DNA of 64,000 bases from Shewanella sp. Isolate11 (GCF_022398315.1 NZ_JAKEVF010000001.1:151-64150), one strand, 5' to 3'; shown: positions 1 through 10,151, counted from the first letter of the stretch. Notes: generated from the letters alone by a model not told the origin. Translations and numbers: made by a program.

Positions 1-80
1 CCGAACTCAGAAGTGAAACGCAATCGCGCCGATGGTAGTGTGGGGTCTCCCCATGTGAGAGTAGGTCATTTCCAGGCGCC
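1..80 (+). rRNA. rrf: 5S ribosomal RNA, 3' part
   Basis: The window opens inside a 5S rRNA. The stretch from CCGAACTCAGAAGTGAAACG to the closing CCAGGCGCC matches the conserved loop B to helix I portion of gammaproteobacterial 5S. The 5' part lies outside the window. A tRNA-Asp follows 33 bases later, the usual tail of an rRNA operon. Confidence 0.93.
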
Positions 81-113
81 TAATTTAGTATCCCGCGTAA
101 GCGTTTTACTAAA

Positions 114-190
114 GGAGCGGTAGTTCAGTTGGTTAGAATACCGGCCTGTCACGCCGGGGGTCGCGGGTTCGAGTCCCGTCCGCTCCGCCA
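114..190 (+). tRNA. tRNA-Asp (anticodon GTC)
   Basis: A 77-base tRNA with an encoded CCA end. The acceptor stem GGAGCGG pairs with CCGCTCC, the D arm contains AGTTCAGTTGGTTAGAA, the anticodon loop is CTGTCAC (GTC, aspartate) and the T arm holds GGGTTCGAGTCCC. It is probably co-transcribed with the upstream 5S rRNA and is followed by a strong intrinsic terminator. Confidence 0.96.
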
Positions 191-199
191 ATTACATCG

Positions 200-230
200 A
201 AGCCTCGTCAGAAATGACGAGGCTTTTTTG
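200..230 (+). terminator. Terminator after tRNA-Asp
   Basis: A 10-bp perfect stem (AGCCTCGTCA / TGACGAGGCT) with a GAAA tetraloop is followed by a run of T. It ends the rRNA-tRNA transcript. An identical copy lies at 366-396. Confidence 0.93.
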
Positions 231-244
231 TATTTGGAGCATAG

Positions 245-356
245 GAAGAGTGGTGGTTCAGTGGATTGAGCTTCTCTTTAGAAATTAATTTAGACACGAT
301 GGCCTCTCACGCCGGAGACGCGGGTTCATTCTTGCAAAATCATGTCCGCTCCGCCA
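245..356 (+). pseudogene. Degenerate tRNA-Asp copy
   Basis: This is a recognisable but broken copy of the upstream tRNA-Asp. Bases 245-270 resemble the 5' end and D arm. Bases 301-327 (GGCCTCTCACGCCGG...) match the anticodon arm and T arm with GTC changed to CTC. Bases 344-356 are an exact tRNA tail including CCA. About 30 extra bases separate the D arm from the anticodon arm, and about 8 extra bases interrupt the T arm. It cannot fold as a normal tRNA. It probably arose by tandem duplication and decay, though insertion at the tRNA is possible. Confidence 0.7.
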
Positions 357-365
357 ATTACATCG

Positions 366-396
366 AAGCCTCGTCAGAAATGACGAGGCTTTTTTG
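366..396 (+). terminator. Second copy of the tRNA-Asp terminator
   Basis: Same 10-bp stem, GAAA loop and T-run as at 200-230, carried in the second copy of the 60-bp repeat. It may back up termination of the rRNA operon. Confidence 0.85.
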
Positions 397-421
397 TATT
401 TGGGAGAAAGCAGTTTGGCGC

Positions 422-925
422 TTAGTTACATTTTTCACTGCTAATGGTTGCCTCAACTTTTTCTGCTGGTGAGCCATCTATACTTTGTGGGAAATAGGTG
501 TATTTTAATTGATCGAAGTTTAGAGAGATATTTTCAGTTAATCTGTCTTCTCCTCCTGAACCACCATTTGACAACGAAGACACATAGACATCAGTCATTT
601 CGATGATGATATATTCTAGTGGATTTGCTCCCGCCTTTCTTACTGTTAATGTTGCTTTAGGATAGCTCACATGAGTTATTTGGTTCATTAACAGTGCTGG
701 TGACGACTTGTCAGCCCATTTGGTGACAGACAGATCTTGGATGCAGATTCGTCGTGAGTCAGCACTGGTGCCCCATGACCATGCTAGGACATCAATTTCA
801 TTTTTATGGTCAATATCTTGGCTTTCACCTTCAATATCACCGATTTTAAGAAACATATCGACAGCGGCATACGTCGTAAATGTGCATATGCTAAGGGCTA
901 TCGACAAGATTAATTTATTCATCAT
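422..925 (-). CDS. Hcp-like protein with Sec signal peptide (orphan)
   Basis: A 167-residue protein. The first 20 residues form a Sec signal peptide (basic start, hydrophobic core, TTYA before AVDMFLKI). The mature part resembles the Hcp/DUF796 family of type VI secretion tube proteins: it opens with VDMFLKIGDIEGES, has the IDVLAWSWG strand near residue 45, a middle stretch with SPALLMNQI, and an EIYLSF-like ending. Hcp normally lacks a signal peptide because tubes assemble in the cytoplasm. A periplasmic or exported Hcp-fold protein is therefore the literal reading, and its role is unknown. No other type VI genes are in the window. GAGG eight bases before the first of two adjacent ATG codons supports the start. 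Confidence 0.72.
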   Translation of the reverse strand: MMNKLILSIALSICTFTTYAAVDMFLKIGDIEGESQDIDHKNEIDVLAWSWGTSADSRRICIQDLSVTKWADKSSPALLMNQITHVSYPKATLTVRKAGANPLEYIIIEMTDVYVSSLSNGGSGGEDRLTENISLNFDQLKYTYFPQSIDGSPAEKVEATISSEKCN

Positions 926-1074
926 TTTGTTGGCCTCTAAATATGGTATGACTTACCAAGGTGGTTTAATTAGTTTAGTCTGCAGCTGTGGTTTGGCTGG
1001 AAAATTGCCAGTGGTCGGATGCTTGCCCTAGCTGATTTTTAAATTTATAGCTAGGAATGATGTAAAGGATAACT

Positions 1075-2349
1075 ATGAAGATTGAGATGATATGTACCGG
1101 CGAAGAAGTATTGGCTGGGCAAATAGTCGATACTAATGCGGCTTGGGTCGCTAATGTGCTAATGGATCATGGTATTGAGATGCAACGTCGGGTCACAGTG
1201 GGTGATCGATTAGAAGATTTGGTGGCTACCTTTGAAGAGCGTAGTCAACATGCTGATATTATCTTGGTTAATGGTGGTCTTGGACCAACATCGGATGATC
1301 TGTCTTCTTTAGCTATGGCGATGGCTAAGGAGGAAAAACTGGTTGAGTTTACCGAGTGGCGCCAAAGGCTGGAACAGTGGTTTAGCCGTAATGGTCGAGT
1401 GATGACAGATAGTAACTTGAAGCAGGCAATGTTACCTGAATCTGCGGTTATGGTGGATAATCCTGTTGGTACTGCTTGCGGCTTTAGAGTTAAGTTAAAT
1501 AGAGCTTGGTTATTTTTTACTCCCGGTGTGCCGTTTGAATTTAAACAAATGGTTCATGAGCAGTTTATTCCTTTTGTCTTGTCTCAAGTCGATGAGCACG
1601 CTGCCGTATCCGTTCGAAAGTTGTTGACTCTAGGCCATGGTGAATCTGTGTTAGCCGATAAGTTATCGAGTCTTCCTTTGCCCGAAGGCATCACTATGGG
1701 CTATCGTTCTTTTATGCCTTATATCGAGATCAAGTTGTTTGCTCGTGGTGATAATGCAATAGGGCAATTACCAGTGGTCACAGAGACCATTAAGCAACAT
1801 ATAGGACATTGCGTTGTTGCTGAAGGTGTCGATTCTTTAGCAAAGGTAATACACACATTGTTGATTGAATCTGGCGCAAGTTTGAGTATTGCGGAGTCCT
1901 GTACCGGCGGCATGATCGCCAGTCAATTAGTGGCATTTGCGGGAAGCTCAGCTTATTTACATCAAGGCTTGGTGACATACAGTAATGAATCTAAAGTTAA
2001 AGTGCTGGGAGTGAGTCCTGTAACATTAGATGATCATGGTGCGGTATCTATTGCTACGGTAGAAGAGATGGCAGCGGGCGCACGTCAATTATTAGATAGT
2101 GATTATGCGCTAGCGACTAGTGGTATTGCAGGGCCTGATGGTGGAAGTGAACAGAAACCTGTAGGTACAGTGGCGATAGCATTAGCAACGCGACAGGGTA
2201 TATATAGTCAAATGTTGAAGTTTTCTGCTCGCTCAAGAGAATTAGTACGGGCACTCAGTACTGCAGTAGCATTAGATATGCTTAGACGTGAACTGTTACA
2301 GCAAGCGGTGATTGTCGATTATGGCTCCTATCAGCGTTTTACCAAATAA
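1075..2349 (+). CDS. cinA: CinA-family protein / NMN amidohydrolase
   Basis: A full-length 424-residue two-domain CinA. The N-terminal molybdopterin-binding-like (COG1058) domain begins with [18 protein letters not shown] and contains GGLGPTSDD. The C-terminal deamidase domain starts near residue 258, with IAESCTGG around residues 272-279 and [11 protein letters not shown] further on. The family cleaves nicotinamide mononucleotide to nicotinate mononucleotide and ammonia in NAD salvage; the N-terminal domain can act on ADP-ribose or NADH adducts in some members. AAGGA before the ATG supports the start. The gene stands alone and converges on the lipoprotein gene downstream. Confidence 0.93.
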   Translation: MKIEMICTGEEVLAGQIVDTNAAWVANVLMDHGIEMQRRVTVGDRLEDLVATFEERSQHADIILVNGGLGPTSDDLSSLAMAMAKEEKLVEFTEWRQRLEQWFSRNGRVMTDSNLKQAMLPESAVMVDNPVGTACGFRVKLNRAWLFFTPGVPFEFKQMVHEQFIPFVLSQVDEHAAVSVRKLLTLGHGESVLADKLSSLPLPEGITMGYRSFMPYIEIKLFARGDNAIGQLPVVTETIKQHIGHCVVAEGVDSLAKVIHTLLIESGASLSIAESCTGGMIASQLVAFAGSSAYLHQGLVTYSNESKVKVLGVSPVTLDDHGAVSIATVEEMAAGARQLLDSDYALATSGIAGPDGGSEQKPVGTVAIALATRQGIYSQMLKFSARSRELVRALSTAVALDMLRRELLQQAVIVDYGSYQRFTK

Positions 2350-2388
2350 CAGAGTCGCACTCATATACAGAAATAATCGATAAATAGA

Positions 2389-2418
2389 AAATAAGCCATC
2401 GAGTTTGATGGCTTATTT
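2389..2418. terminator. Bidirectional terminator between cinA and the DUF1439 gene
   Basis: A 12-bp stem AAATAAGCCATC / GATGGCTTATTT with a short loop. The A and T flanks allow it to work for both convergent genes. Confidence 0.85.
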
Positions 2419-2435
2419 TATCTGGCTGATAACAC

Positions 2436-2978
2436 TTATTCGGTAAAAATCAGCTTTAATTCGCCCGGGACTACTTCGATACGTTTGGTCATTTCAGCAA
2501 TTAAGGCTTGATTGCTCTCCTTAGTGTTTAACACATAAACCGGTTGGGTTTCTAAAAAGTGAGTCAGGAATGCCATGATCTGTGGTGCTACAGGTTTAAT
2601 GGCTTTTTCTATATCTTTAGGTGTTGATTCCACTTTGGTTAGGCTCAGCTGACGAAGGTATACGCTGTGGTTCTCTGAGTCATACCAGGGTTGAGCTTCA
2701 AACTGGGTCGTTAGTTTGGCATCGATGGGCATTAATGGGTTGCGCACCTTGATGTGACTATGGGCTAAGATAGCCATAGTGTTAGGCTTTTGACCCAGAA
2801 TGACATCGACATCATTTACCTTGAGCTCAATACCAAACAGTCGATTACCCTGTTTAACTTCGAAGTGCATCTCATCGTTAAGATATTCAGCCAGCTGTTT
2901 CTCACTGATGCTGTATTGACTGACACAGCCAGTCAACAACAGCACAGAGACGAACATAAATAACTTCAAGGTTGTCAT
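2436..2978 (-). CDS. DUF1439 (YceB-like) lipoprotein
   Basis: A 180-residue predicted lipoprotein. The signal peptide ends in a lipobox with Cys18 (LLLTGC). The body matches the YceB/DUF1439 family: KQLAEYLNDEMHF at the start of the mature chain, then alternating beta segments (DVDVILGQKPNTMAILAHSHIKV, LTTQFEAQPWYD) and a C-terminal KLIFTE. YceB-type proteins are periplasm-facing lipoproteins with a tubular lipid-binding-like fold and no established function. The ATG lies directly against the end of ppc (one shared base), so the two genes are very likely co-transcribed. Confidence 0.82.
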   Translation of the reverse strand: MTTLKLFMFVSVLLLTGCVSQYSISEKQLAEYLNDEMHFEVKQGNRLFGIELKVNDVDVILGQKPNTMAILAHSHIKVRNPLMPIDAKLTTQFEAQPWYDSENHSVYLRQLSLTKVESTPKDIEKAIKPVAPQIMAFLTHFLETQPVYVLNTKESNQALIAEMTKRIEVVPGELKLIFTE

Positions 2979-5614
2979 TAGCCGGTATTTCTCATACCTG
3001 CGGCAACGCCTGCAATGGTAAGCATCAATGCTAATTCAACATTGCTGGATGAGGTTTCATTCTTACGTGTTCTTGCCAACAGTTCTGCTTGCAGGAAGTT
3101 GAGCGGATCGATGTACGGATTACGCAGTTCGATAGATTCTCTATTCCAAGGTGTATGAGACATTAAGGCTTCAGATTGGGTGAGGGCTAAGACTGCTTTA
3201 ACCCCTGTAGCTAATCGCTCCCGTAAGGCATCGCCTAGATGATGTAGCTCTTTGGGTACCAGACAAGCTTCGTAGTATTTAGCGAGATTAGGCTCGGCTT
3301 TAGCGTAAACCATCTCCAGCATAGAGATACGGGTTTCGAAGAAGGGCCAATTTTGTTCCATCTCTTGCAATATGGGTAACTCGCCGCGATCGCTCGCGGC
3401 TTGCAATGCTTCACCAGCGCCCAACCATGCGGGTAGCATTAGGCGGTTTTGTGACCAAGCAAAAATCCAAGGAATAGCACGTAAACTCTCAATTCCGCCA
3501 TCGACGCGACGTTTGGCTGGACGACTGCCTAAAGGCAGTTTTCCAAGCTCGACTTCAGGAGTGGCGGCACGGAAGTAAGCAACGAAGTCAGGCTCCTCTC
3601 TGACTATGCCACGATAGGCTTGAACCGAATCCGCAGCCAGACGCTCCATGACATCTCGCCACTCGGCTTTGGGCTCCGGTGGTGGTAGCAATGTGGCCTC
3701 CATCACCGCTGAGGTGTATAGCGCTAAGCTTTGTACTGCAAGTTTTGGCAGGCCAAATTTGAAGCGGATCATCTCACCTTGCTCGGTGACACGTATACGA
3801 CCATCGACTGAACCCGGAGGCTGAGAAAGGATGGCTTTATGTGCTGGTCCGCCGCCACGACCGATAGTGCCACCGCGACCATGGAACAGCGTAAGTTTGA
3901 TATCGGCACGTTGGCATACTTGTACCAATTGCTCTTGAGCACGATATTGTGCCCATGCCGCAGCCATCACACCGGCGTCTTTTGCCGAGTCAGAGTAGCC
4001 GATCATAACTTCTTGGATGCCTTTACAATAGCCACGATACCAGTCGATTTGGAACAGTGCTGTCATACAGCTTGCGGCATTATTTAAGTCATCTAAGGTT
4101 TCAAAGAGAGGCACGACTCGCATCGGGTGCGGGCAACCGGCTTCTTTTAGCAGTAACAGCACCGCTAATACATCTGATGGCTGGCTGGCCATTGAGATAA
4201 CATAAGAGCCAAGCGCCTTAGATGATTGCTGGGCAACTAATCTTACGGTGTTGAGTACTTCAGCGACATCATCACTAGGTTGCCAGTTGTTTGGGATCAG
4301 TGGACGCTTACCGGTAAGCTCTCGTAACAAAAAGGCTTGTTTTTCTTTTTCATCCCAATGATTGTAATCGCCTAAACCTAAGTAACGGGTCAGTTCAGCG
4401 ACAACATCGCTGTGGCGTTGGGCATCCTGTCTGATATCTAAGCGCAGCATGTGAATGCCAAAACAGGCCAGACGACGTAACATATCTAACAGCAAACCGT
4501 TAGCGATCAAGCTCATACCACAATCGCAGAGGCTGTTATAAAGTAAGGTCAGAGGCTGTTTAAGGTCGTCTTCGTGCCAGATAATTTGACTGAAATCGAC
4601 CTCGGGTGAATGTCCCTCTATACGCAAGTTGAGATAATCAATGGTATCTCGCAACTTTTGTCTTAAATCGCGTAATACATCTCGGTAAGGTTCGTAACTG
4701 TTGTTGGTTAGCGCCAGTAATTCAGCATTGGCTTCTTTCATCGACAGCTCGTTGACCAGTAACACCACATCTTTAAGGAACAATCTTGCTGCTGTGTGGC
4801 GGTTACGATCGAGCACTTCTTGGGTTACTTTTGCGGTGACGAATGGATTGCCGTCGCGGTCTCCACCCATCCAACTTGAAAATCTAACCGGAGCAATATC
4901 GGTGGGGATCTGTTTACCAGTTCGCTCCTCAACTTGTTCATTCAGTTGACGTAAGAAGTCTGGAATGGCTTGCCAAAGTGAAGCCTCAATTGTGCTTAAT
5001 CCCCATCGGGCTTCGTCGACCGGTGTCGGACGTTCATTACGAATTTCGTTGGTATGCCAGATTTGAGCGATCAGTTGACGTAATCTGAGATGATGCTGTT
5101 TTCTTTCGCGATCTGTCAGTTGTGGGTTTTCCAGTGTCGCTAGGCTATCGACTACCGCAGAGTATTTTTGAATTAAGGTCCGACGGGATATTTCGGTAGG
5201 GTGTGCGGTTAAGACTAAATCGATATCTAGGGTTTGCAGGCATTCGAGCATATTACTTTGATCGACACGACCATTTAGCATACGGCCTAAGAGTTGGTCG
5301 ACGGGGTCGGGTACACAAACGAGCTCGTCGCAGTTACGGCTAATGGTATGGAACTGTTCGGCAATATTGGCAAGGTTCAGAAATTGGTTAAACGCTTTGG
5401 CGAAGGGAACAAGCTCATCGTCGGGGAGTGCATTTAATAGGGTTAACATCTCTTCTCGAGCGGCGTCATCGCCACGACGTGAACTCTTGGCTAAATGCCT
5501 AATCTGTTCAATTTTTTCTAGAAAAGGTTCATCTAGATGAGTGCGAATAGTATCGCCTAAGATCTGACCTAAAGTTCCTACGTTAGACCTTAGCGATGCG
5601 TACATATCTGCCAT
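2978..5614 (-). CDS. ppc: Phosphoenolpyruvate carboxylase
   Basis: An 878-residue protein, close to the 883 of E. coli Ppc. It carboxylates PEP to oxaloacetate to refill the TCA cycle. Visible signatures are [13 protein letters not shown] near residue 136 (catalytic His), [15 protein letters not shown] near 248, the [14 protein letters not shown] loop near 580 (catalytic Arg region) and the C-terminal tail ending MRNTG. It lies divergent to argC across a 490-bp spacer. Oxaloacetate feeds aspartate, which enters arginine synthesis at ArgG, so the pairing makes metabolic sense. Confidence 0.98.
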   Translation of the reverse strand: MADMYASLRSNVGTLGQILGDTIRTHLDEPFLEKIEQIRHLAKSSRRGDDAAREEMLTLLNALPDDELVPFAKAFNQFLNLANIAEQFHTISRNCDELVCVPDPVDQLLGRMLNGRVDQSNMLECLQTLDIDLVLTAHPTEISRRTLIQKYSAVVDSLATLENPQLTDRERKQHHLRLRQLIAQIWHTNEIRNERPTPVDEARWGLSTIEASLWQAIPDFLRQLNEQVEERTGKQIPTDIAPVRFSSWMGGDRDGNPFVTAKVTQEVLDRNRHTAARLFLKDVVLLVNELSMKEANAELLALTNNSYEPYRDVLRDLRQKLRDTIDYLNLRIEGHSPEVDFSQIIWHEDDLKQPLTLLYNSLCDCGMSLIANGLLLDMLRRLACFGIHMLRLDIRQDAQRHSDVVAELTRYLGLGDYNHWDEKEKQAFLLRELTGKRPLIPNNWQPSDDVAEVLNTVRLVAQQSSKALGSYVISMASQPSDVLAVLLLLKEAGCPHPMRVVPLFETLDDLNNAASCMTALFQIDWYRGYCKGIQEVMIGYSDSAKDAGVMAAAWAQYRAQEQLVQVCQRADIKLTLFHGRGGTIGRGGGPAHKAILSQPPGSVDGRIRVTEQGEMIRFKFGLPKLAVQSLALYTSAVMEATLLPPPEPKAEWRDVMERLAADSVQAYRGIVREEPDFVAYFRAATPEVELGKLPLGSRPAKRRVDGGIESLRAIPWIFAWSQNRLMLPAWLGAGEALQAASDRGELPILQEMEQNWPFFETRISMLEMVYAKAEPNLAKYYEACLVPKELHHLGDALRERLATGVKAVLALTQSEALMSHTPWNRESIELRNPYIDPLNFLQAELLARTRKNETSSSNVELALMLTIAGVAAGMRNTG

Positions 5615-6104
5615 AAATGCTCCATACTTCTTTTATTGATTGGTCACAATAGGCGTCTATCGAAACAAGGTCAATAACGCGCACAGTGATAATGTGTGAT
5701 GCTGCTCCATCTGCTTGCATGAGATATTTGTTTTGTTTTGGTTAATAATTGCGCCGGATCAATCAAAATATGTTGCTATGTGCTAGCCTAATTTGATTGG
5801 TAAAGGCATCAATCGTAACAAGTTCGTATTAGTTTTGTGAGATCATCATATTTTTAATTAAATATATATTCAATCATATTGCATAAATAATTTATCGTGA
5901 TAGTCTATCAATCAGCTAAGTAAGCGCCATTATTTAAGGTTCATGATTGAGAAGAAAAATGAATATTTCATACTTAAAAATTGATGATAAGGTGATCTGT
6001 AAAAACTTCCTGCGACGATAAACTTGTCATATTGGTATCTCTACCAGGGCTAAAGTTGTGCCCCCTCTTTTTTCTTTACCGTTAATTTATAGAAGTCAAA
6101 AAGC
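5615..6104. promoter_or_regulatory. Divergent ppc-argC intergenic region
   Basis: A 490-bp AT-rich spacer with no credible coding region. It must hold both divergent promoters. The clearest signals are ArgR-like boxes at 5857-5895 and an inverted repeat ATGAA-TAT-TTCAT at 5959-5971. A short weak GC hairpin followed by a pyrimidine run sits about 40 bases before argC; I do not call it a terminator. No argE is present here, although several other gammaproteobacteria carry argE divergent from argC. Confidence 0.6.
5857..5895. promoter_or_regulatory. Candidate tandem ARG boxes (ArgR operator)
   Basis: The E. coli ARG-box consensus core is TGAAT-N4-ATTCA. Bases 5857-5874 give TAAAT-ATAT-ATTCA (9 of 10 core positions). 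About 21 bp downstream, 5880-5894 gives TGCAT-AAATA-ATTTA, a weaker second box with one extra central base. Two boxes on adjacent helical turns are the usual arrangement for the hexameric arginine repressor. This is inferred from sequence match alone. Confidence 0.55.
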
Positions 6105-7085
6105 ATGAAAAGTATAGCTATCATTGGCGCCAGTGGTTACACAGGTGCGCAGATCACATCGTTAATTCAGGCCGATCCTAACTTGAGCGTTCAAGGTTTG
6201 TATGTATCTGAAAATAGTCTAGATAAAGGTAAAGCCTTAGCCGAACTTTATCCGGTATATAGTCATATCAAATTGCCTCTTGAGCCCCTTTCTGATGATG
6301 CAAAACAAACGATTGCAGCCGAAGCGGATGCGGTGGTTTTGGCAACCGATCATGGCGTGAGTTTACATTTGGCGGCTTGGTTTTATGACAAAGGTTTAAG
6401 CGTATTTGATTTAAGCGGTGCATACCGTTTTGCCGATGCGGCGCAATATCCGAAATGGTACGGTTTTGAACATGTCTATCCTGAGGTTTTATCGCAAGCT
6501 ATATATGGTTTGGCTGAATGGAATTTTGATGCGATCGCTAAGACTAAAATGATTGCAGTACCGGGTTGTTATCCAACAGCATCGTTGACGGCACTGAAAC
6601 CATTGAGTGATCTATTAGGTGATGGCTTACCTGTTATTAATGCCGTGAGTGGTGTGACTGGTGCAGGCAGAAAAGCACAGTTACACACTAGCTTTTGTGA
6701 AGTCAGCCTGACACCTTATGGTGTACTAGGTCATAGGCATCAACCTGAAATTGCTACACAATTAGGCAAAGAGGTGATCTTTACTCCTCATCTTGGTAAC
6801 TTCAAACGTGGTATCTTGGCAACGATAACCGTGCAGTTAAAAGCGGATGTGACAGAGGCTGATATTGCACAGGCTTACAGTGTCTATAATGAGTCTGCAC
6901 TCGTGAATGTTTATCAAAATCAATTTCCGAAAGTGGATGACGTGGTAAACACACCGAACTGCTTGCTGGGATGGAAGTTTGATCCTCAGACGGGTTATTT
7001 AGTGGTCGCCAGTGCGATAGATAACTTGATGAAAGGTGCAGCAAGCCAAGCCCATCAATGTATCAAAATTCATTTTAATTATTAA
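6105..7085 (+). CDS. argC: N-acetyl-gamma-glutamyl-phosphate reductase
   Basis: A 326-residue NADPH-dependent enzyme making N-acetylglutamate semialdehyde, the third step of ornithine synthesis. The Rossmann motif [11 protein letters not shown] is at the N-terminus. The active-site cysteine is Cys155 in VPGCYPTA, followed by [13 protein letters not shown] and the [12 protein letters not shown] segment. It is the first gene of an argCBFGH run on the plus strand, 27 bp before argB. Confidence 0.97.
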   Translation: MKSIAIIGASGYTGAQITSLIQADPNLSVQGLYVSENSLDKGKALAELYPVYSHIKLPLEPLSDDAKQTIAAEADAVVLATDHGVSLHLAAWFYDKGLSVFDLSGAYRFADAAQYPKWYGFEHVYPEVLSQAIYGLAEWNFDAIAKTKMIAVPGCYPTASLTALKPLSDLLGDGLPVINAVSGVTGAGRKAQLHTSFCEVSLTPYGVLGHRHQPEIATQLGKEVIFTPHLGNFKRGILATITVQLKADVTEADIAQAYSVYNESALVNVYQNQFPKVDDVVNTPNCLLGWKFDPQTGYLVVASAIDNLMKGAASQAHQCIKIHFNY

Positions 7086-7112
7086 TTCGTATCGTTTTTA
7101 AAGAGAGTTGTC

Positions 7113-7901
7113 ATGATGTCTGCTGAAAAAAATACCTTAGTCTTAAAAGTTGGTGGTGCCCTGATGCAGTGCGAAATGGGTATGGCGAGACTAATGGCCA
7201 CAGCTGCCAATATTATTAAATCGGGGCAGTCGGTCATTATGGTGCATGGTGGTGGCTATCTAGTTGATGAACAACTAAAAGCGAACGGCATGGAAACCGT
7301 AAAGTTGGATGGACTTCGAGTCACTCCGGCCGAGCAAGTACCCGTGGTCGTCGGGGCCTTGGCGGGGACATCAAATAAAGTATTGCAAGCGGCGGCACTA
7401 AAAGCAGGTATTACTTGTGTGGGTATGAGTTTAGCCGATGGCGGAATTGTTACGGCACAGGTTAAAGATGAAAAACTAGGTTTTGTCGGTGAAGTTAGCC
7501 CTAAAGACGCCACCTATTTAGAGTTTATTTTGGCGCAAGGATGGATGCCGATTGTCAGTTCGATTGCTGTGGATGATTTAGGCCAACTATTGAATGTGAA
7601 TGCAGATCAGGCGGCAACGGTTTTAGCCAAACTGGTAAACGGTAAATTGGTGTTGCTATCTGATGTGAGTGGCGTGCTCGATGGTAAGGGGCAATTAATC
7701 CCTTCATTAACAAAAGCGCACGCAGATGAGCTGACTAAACTCGGTGTTATCGAGAAAGGCATGAAGGTCAAAGTTGAGGCGGCATTAGAAGTAGCGCAGT
7801 GGTTAGGCCAAGCGGTGCAAGTTGCATCCTGGCGCGATGCCGAGCAATTGGCGGCATTAGAGAAAGGTGAGGCTGTAGGAACACAAGTGCAACCACATTA
7901 A
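7113..7901 (+). CDS. argB: Acetylglutamate kinase
   Basis: A 262-residue amino-acid kinase that phosphorylates N-acetylglutamate. KVGGALM near the N-terminus is the phosphate-binding lysine motif, MVHGGGYLVDEQL is the second glycine loop, and NVNADQAAT plus LLSDVSGVLDGKG form the nucleotide site. The length is that of the arginine-insensitive enterobacterial type; it lacks the extra N-terminal helix of feedback-inhibited hexameric kinases. Control is therefore more likely at transcription and at the first enzyme, which is not in this window. Two adjacent ATGs are possible starts. Confidence 0.96.
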   Translation: MMSAEKNTLVLKVGGALMQCEMGMARLMATAANIIKSGQSVIMVHGGGYLVDEQLKANGMETVKLDGLRVTPAEQVPVVVGALAGTSNKVLQAAALKAGITCVGMSLADGGIVTAQVKDEKLGFVGEVSPKDATYLEFILAQGWMPIVSSIAVDDLGQLLNVNADQAATVLAKLVNGKLVLLSDVSGVLDGKGQLIPSLTKAHADELTKLGVIEKGMKVKVEAALEVAQWLGQAVQVASWRDAEQLAALEKGEAVGTQVQPH

Positions 7902-7941
7902 AGCGAACTATTTAATAGAAAGATATTTACAGGAGTCATGA

Positions 7942-8847
7942 ATGGAGCATTTTTTATCGATCAATCAGTTAAGCCAAAAGCAACTGCTTGACCTACTTGC
8001 GCTAGCGAAACAGATTAAAGCTAATCCAAACGATTATCGTAAAGCTTTGGATGGCAAAAGCGTAGTGATGTTATTCGAGAAGCCTTCATTAAGAACTCGT
8101 GTAAGTTTTGACATTGGTATCAATAAATTGGGTGGCCATTGTCTCTATCTTGATCAACAAAATGGTGCTTTAGGTAAGCGTGAACCTGTGTCCGACTTCG
8201 CCGGTAATATTTCTTGCTGGGCCGATGCGATTGTGGCGAGAACGTTTGCTCACTCGACAATTGAAGAGTTAGCCGAACATGGCACCGTGCCGGTAATTAA
8301 TGCACTGTCAGATCTATATCATCCATGCCAAGGTTTAGCCGACTTCCTAACCTTAGCAGAACAGTTTGATGACCTGAGTAAAGTAAAGCTGGCGTATGTG
8401 GGTGATGGCAATAACGTGACCCATTCATTGATGTATGGTGCGGCCTTATTAGGTGCAACCATGACAGTTATCTGCCCACCCGGTCATTTCCCTGATGGTG
8501 AGGTGGTGCTAGAAGTTCAGCAGATAGCTGCACAGCATGGTGGTGAGTTAATTCTGACTTCTGATATCGAGCAGATCCAAGCACAAGATGCAATCTATTC
8601 AGATACTTGGATCTCTATGGGAGACAATGTCAGTCTAGATGAAATTAAAGCCAAGTTTGAACCTTATCAAGTGAACAAGGCGTTAATGGATAAGGCGGGA
8701 GCCAAATACTTTATGCACTGTCTACCGGCTTATCGTGGTATCGAAGTCACTGCTGAGGTGATTGATGGCGAAGGCTCGTTGATTCTGCAGCAAGCTGAAA
8801 ACAGAATGCATGCACAAAACGCAGTATTAGTTACATTATTGAGTTAA
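7942..8847 (+). CDS. argF: Ornithine carbamoyltransferase
   Basis: A 301-residue transcarbamylase that makes citrulline from ornithine and carbamoyl phosphate. The carbamoyl-phosphate loop reads EKPSLRTRVSF (SxRTR), HPCQGLADF is the central motif, and FMHCLPAYRG is the HCLP ornithine-site motif. The second residue of the classical STRTR loop is Leu here, a variation also found in other transcarbamylases of this group. It lies 40 bp after argB with an AGGAGT ribosome site. Confidence 0.95.
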   Translation: MEHFLSINQLSQKQLLDLLALAKQIKANPNDYRKALDGKSVVMLFEKPSLRTRVSFDIGINKLGGHCLYLDQQNGALGKREPVSDFAGNISCWADAIVARTFAHSTIEELAEHGTVPVINALSDLYHPCQGLADFLTLAEQFDDLSKVKLAYVGDGNNVTHSLMYGAALLGATMTVICPPGHFPDGEVVLEVQQIAAQHGGELILTSDIEQIQAQDAIYSDTWISMGDNVSLDEIKAKFEPYQVNKALMDKAGAKYFMHCLPAYRGIEVTAEVIDGEGSLILQQAENRMHAQNAVLVTLLS

Positions 8848-8911
8848 CAGTTAGTCCAAATATGTTGTTGAAGGCGTTGGCGTTCAATCAAATTGATTAG
8901 GAAATTAAGTA

Positions 8912-10129
8912 ATGTCTATTGAAAAGAAATCCGTTAAAAAAGTGGTACTGGCCTACTCTGGTGGCTTGGATACATCGGCGATCATTCCTTGGTTAAAAGA
9001 AACCTATGATGATTGTGAGATCGTTGCTTTTTGTGCCGATGTTGGACAAGGCGACGCTGAGCTAGAAGGCTTACATGAGAAAGCGATAGCTTCGGGCGCT
9101 TCTGAATGTTATATCGTCGATTTAAAAGAAGAGTTAGTTGCGGACTATATCTATCCGACTATCGCAACCGGAGCGATTTATGAGGGCACTTACCTGCTAG
9201 GTACCTCAATGGCTCGTCCTATTATTGCTAAGGCTCAGGTTGAGGTTGCCCGTAAAGTGGGTGCTGATGCGGTATGTCATGGTTGTACTGGTAAGGGTAA
9301 TGACCAAGTGCGTTTCGAAGGCTGCTTTGCGGCATTGGCTCCAGACTTAACCGTGATCGCTCCTTGGCGTGAGTGGGAAATGGTCAGTCGTGAAGACCTG
9401 CTCGACTACCTTGCCGAAAGAAACATTAAGACCACGGCTTCAGCAACTAAGATCTACAGTCGTGATGCTAATGCGTGGCATATTTCTCATGAAGGTGGTG
9501 AGCTAGAAGATCCATGGAACGAGCCAAGCAAAGGTGTTTGGACCATGACAGTGGCGCCAGAAGACGCGCCAAATGAGCCAGAGTATGTTTCACTTGAACT
9601 TGAAGCGGGTCGTGTGACGAAAGTAAATGGTGAAGCATTATCGCCATATACCGCATTAATGAAACTCAATGAGATAGCCGGTGCACATGGTGTAGGCCGT
9701 ATTGATATCACCGAAAACCGTCTTGTTGGTATGAAATCACGTGGTTGTTATGAAACTCCTGGCGGAACCGTGATGTTTGCCGCACTACGTGCCATCGAAG
9801 AATTAGTGTTAGATAAGACTAGTCGTGAATGGCGTGAAGAGATTGGCGCTAAGATGGCGCATCTTGTCTATGACGGTCGTTGGTTCACTCCATTATGTGA
9901 GTCCTTGATTGGTGCGTCTGAGCCATTAGCTAAACTGGTTAACGGTGAAGTGGTCATTAAGTTATATAAAGGCCAAGCACAAGCCGTTAAGAAGCGTTCG
10001 CCTAATAGCTTGTACTCAGAAGAGTTTGCTACTTTTGGGGCCGATGATGTGTATAACCAAAAAGATGCCGAAGGCTTTATTCGTTTGTACTCGCTTGCGA
10101 GTCGTATTCGCGCACTAAAAGCGCAATAA
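8912..10129 (+). CDS. argG: Argininosuccinate synthase
   Basis: A 405-residue ATP-dependent ligase joining citrulline and aspartate. The N-terminal PP-loop reads [28 protein letters not shown] and [15 protein letters not shown] are conserved substrate-site segments, and the length matches the bacterial type 1 enzyme. It lies between argF (64 bp) and argH (72 bp). Confidence 0.97.
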   Translation: MSIEKKSVKKVVLAYSGGLDTSAIIPWLKETYDDCEIVAFCADVGQGDAELEGLHEKAIASGASECYIVDLKEELVADYIYPTIATGAIYEGTYLLGTSMARPIIAKAQVEVARKVGADAVCHGCTGKGNDQVRFEGCFAALAPDLTVIAPWREWEMVSREDLLDYLAERNIKTTASATKIYSRDANAWHISHEGGELEDPWNEPSKGVWTMTVAPEDAPNEPEYVSLELEAGRVTKVNGEALSPYTALMKLNEIAGAHGVGRIDITENRLVGMKSRGCYETPGGTVMFAALRAIEELVLDKTSREWREEIGAKMAHLVYDGRWFTPLCESLIGASEPLAKLVNGEVVIKLYKGQAQAVKKRSPNSLYSEEFATFGADDVYNQKDAEGFIRLYSLASRIRALKAQ

Positions 10130-10151
10130 GCGAACTGTATTATCGTTTTCA

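Larger units (their letters stand above)
178..403 (+). repeat. 60-bp exact direct repeat (tRNA tail plus terminator)
   Basis: Bases 178-237 and 344-403 are identical. Each contains the last 13 bases of tRNA-Asp, a short linker, the terminator hairpin and a few following bases. The repeat period is 166 bp. Confidence 0.93.

Noticed and set aside
266-472. 68-codon plus-strand frame across the decayed tRNA
   Set aside because: It is built from tRNA and terminator sequence, so it is not a credible protein.
708-1031. 107-codon plus-strand frame
   Set aside because: It is antisense to the Hcp-like gene and has no recognisable domain or ribosome site.
6040-6085. GC hairpin plus pyrimidine run before argC
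   Set aside because: The stem is only about four base pairs; too weak to call an attenuator.
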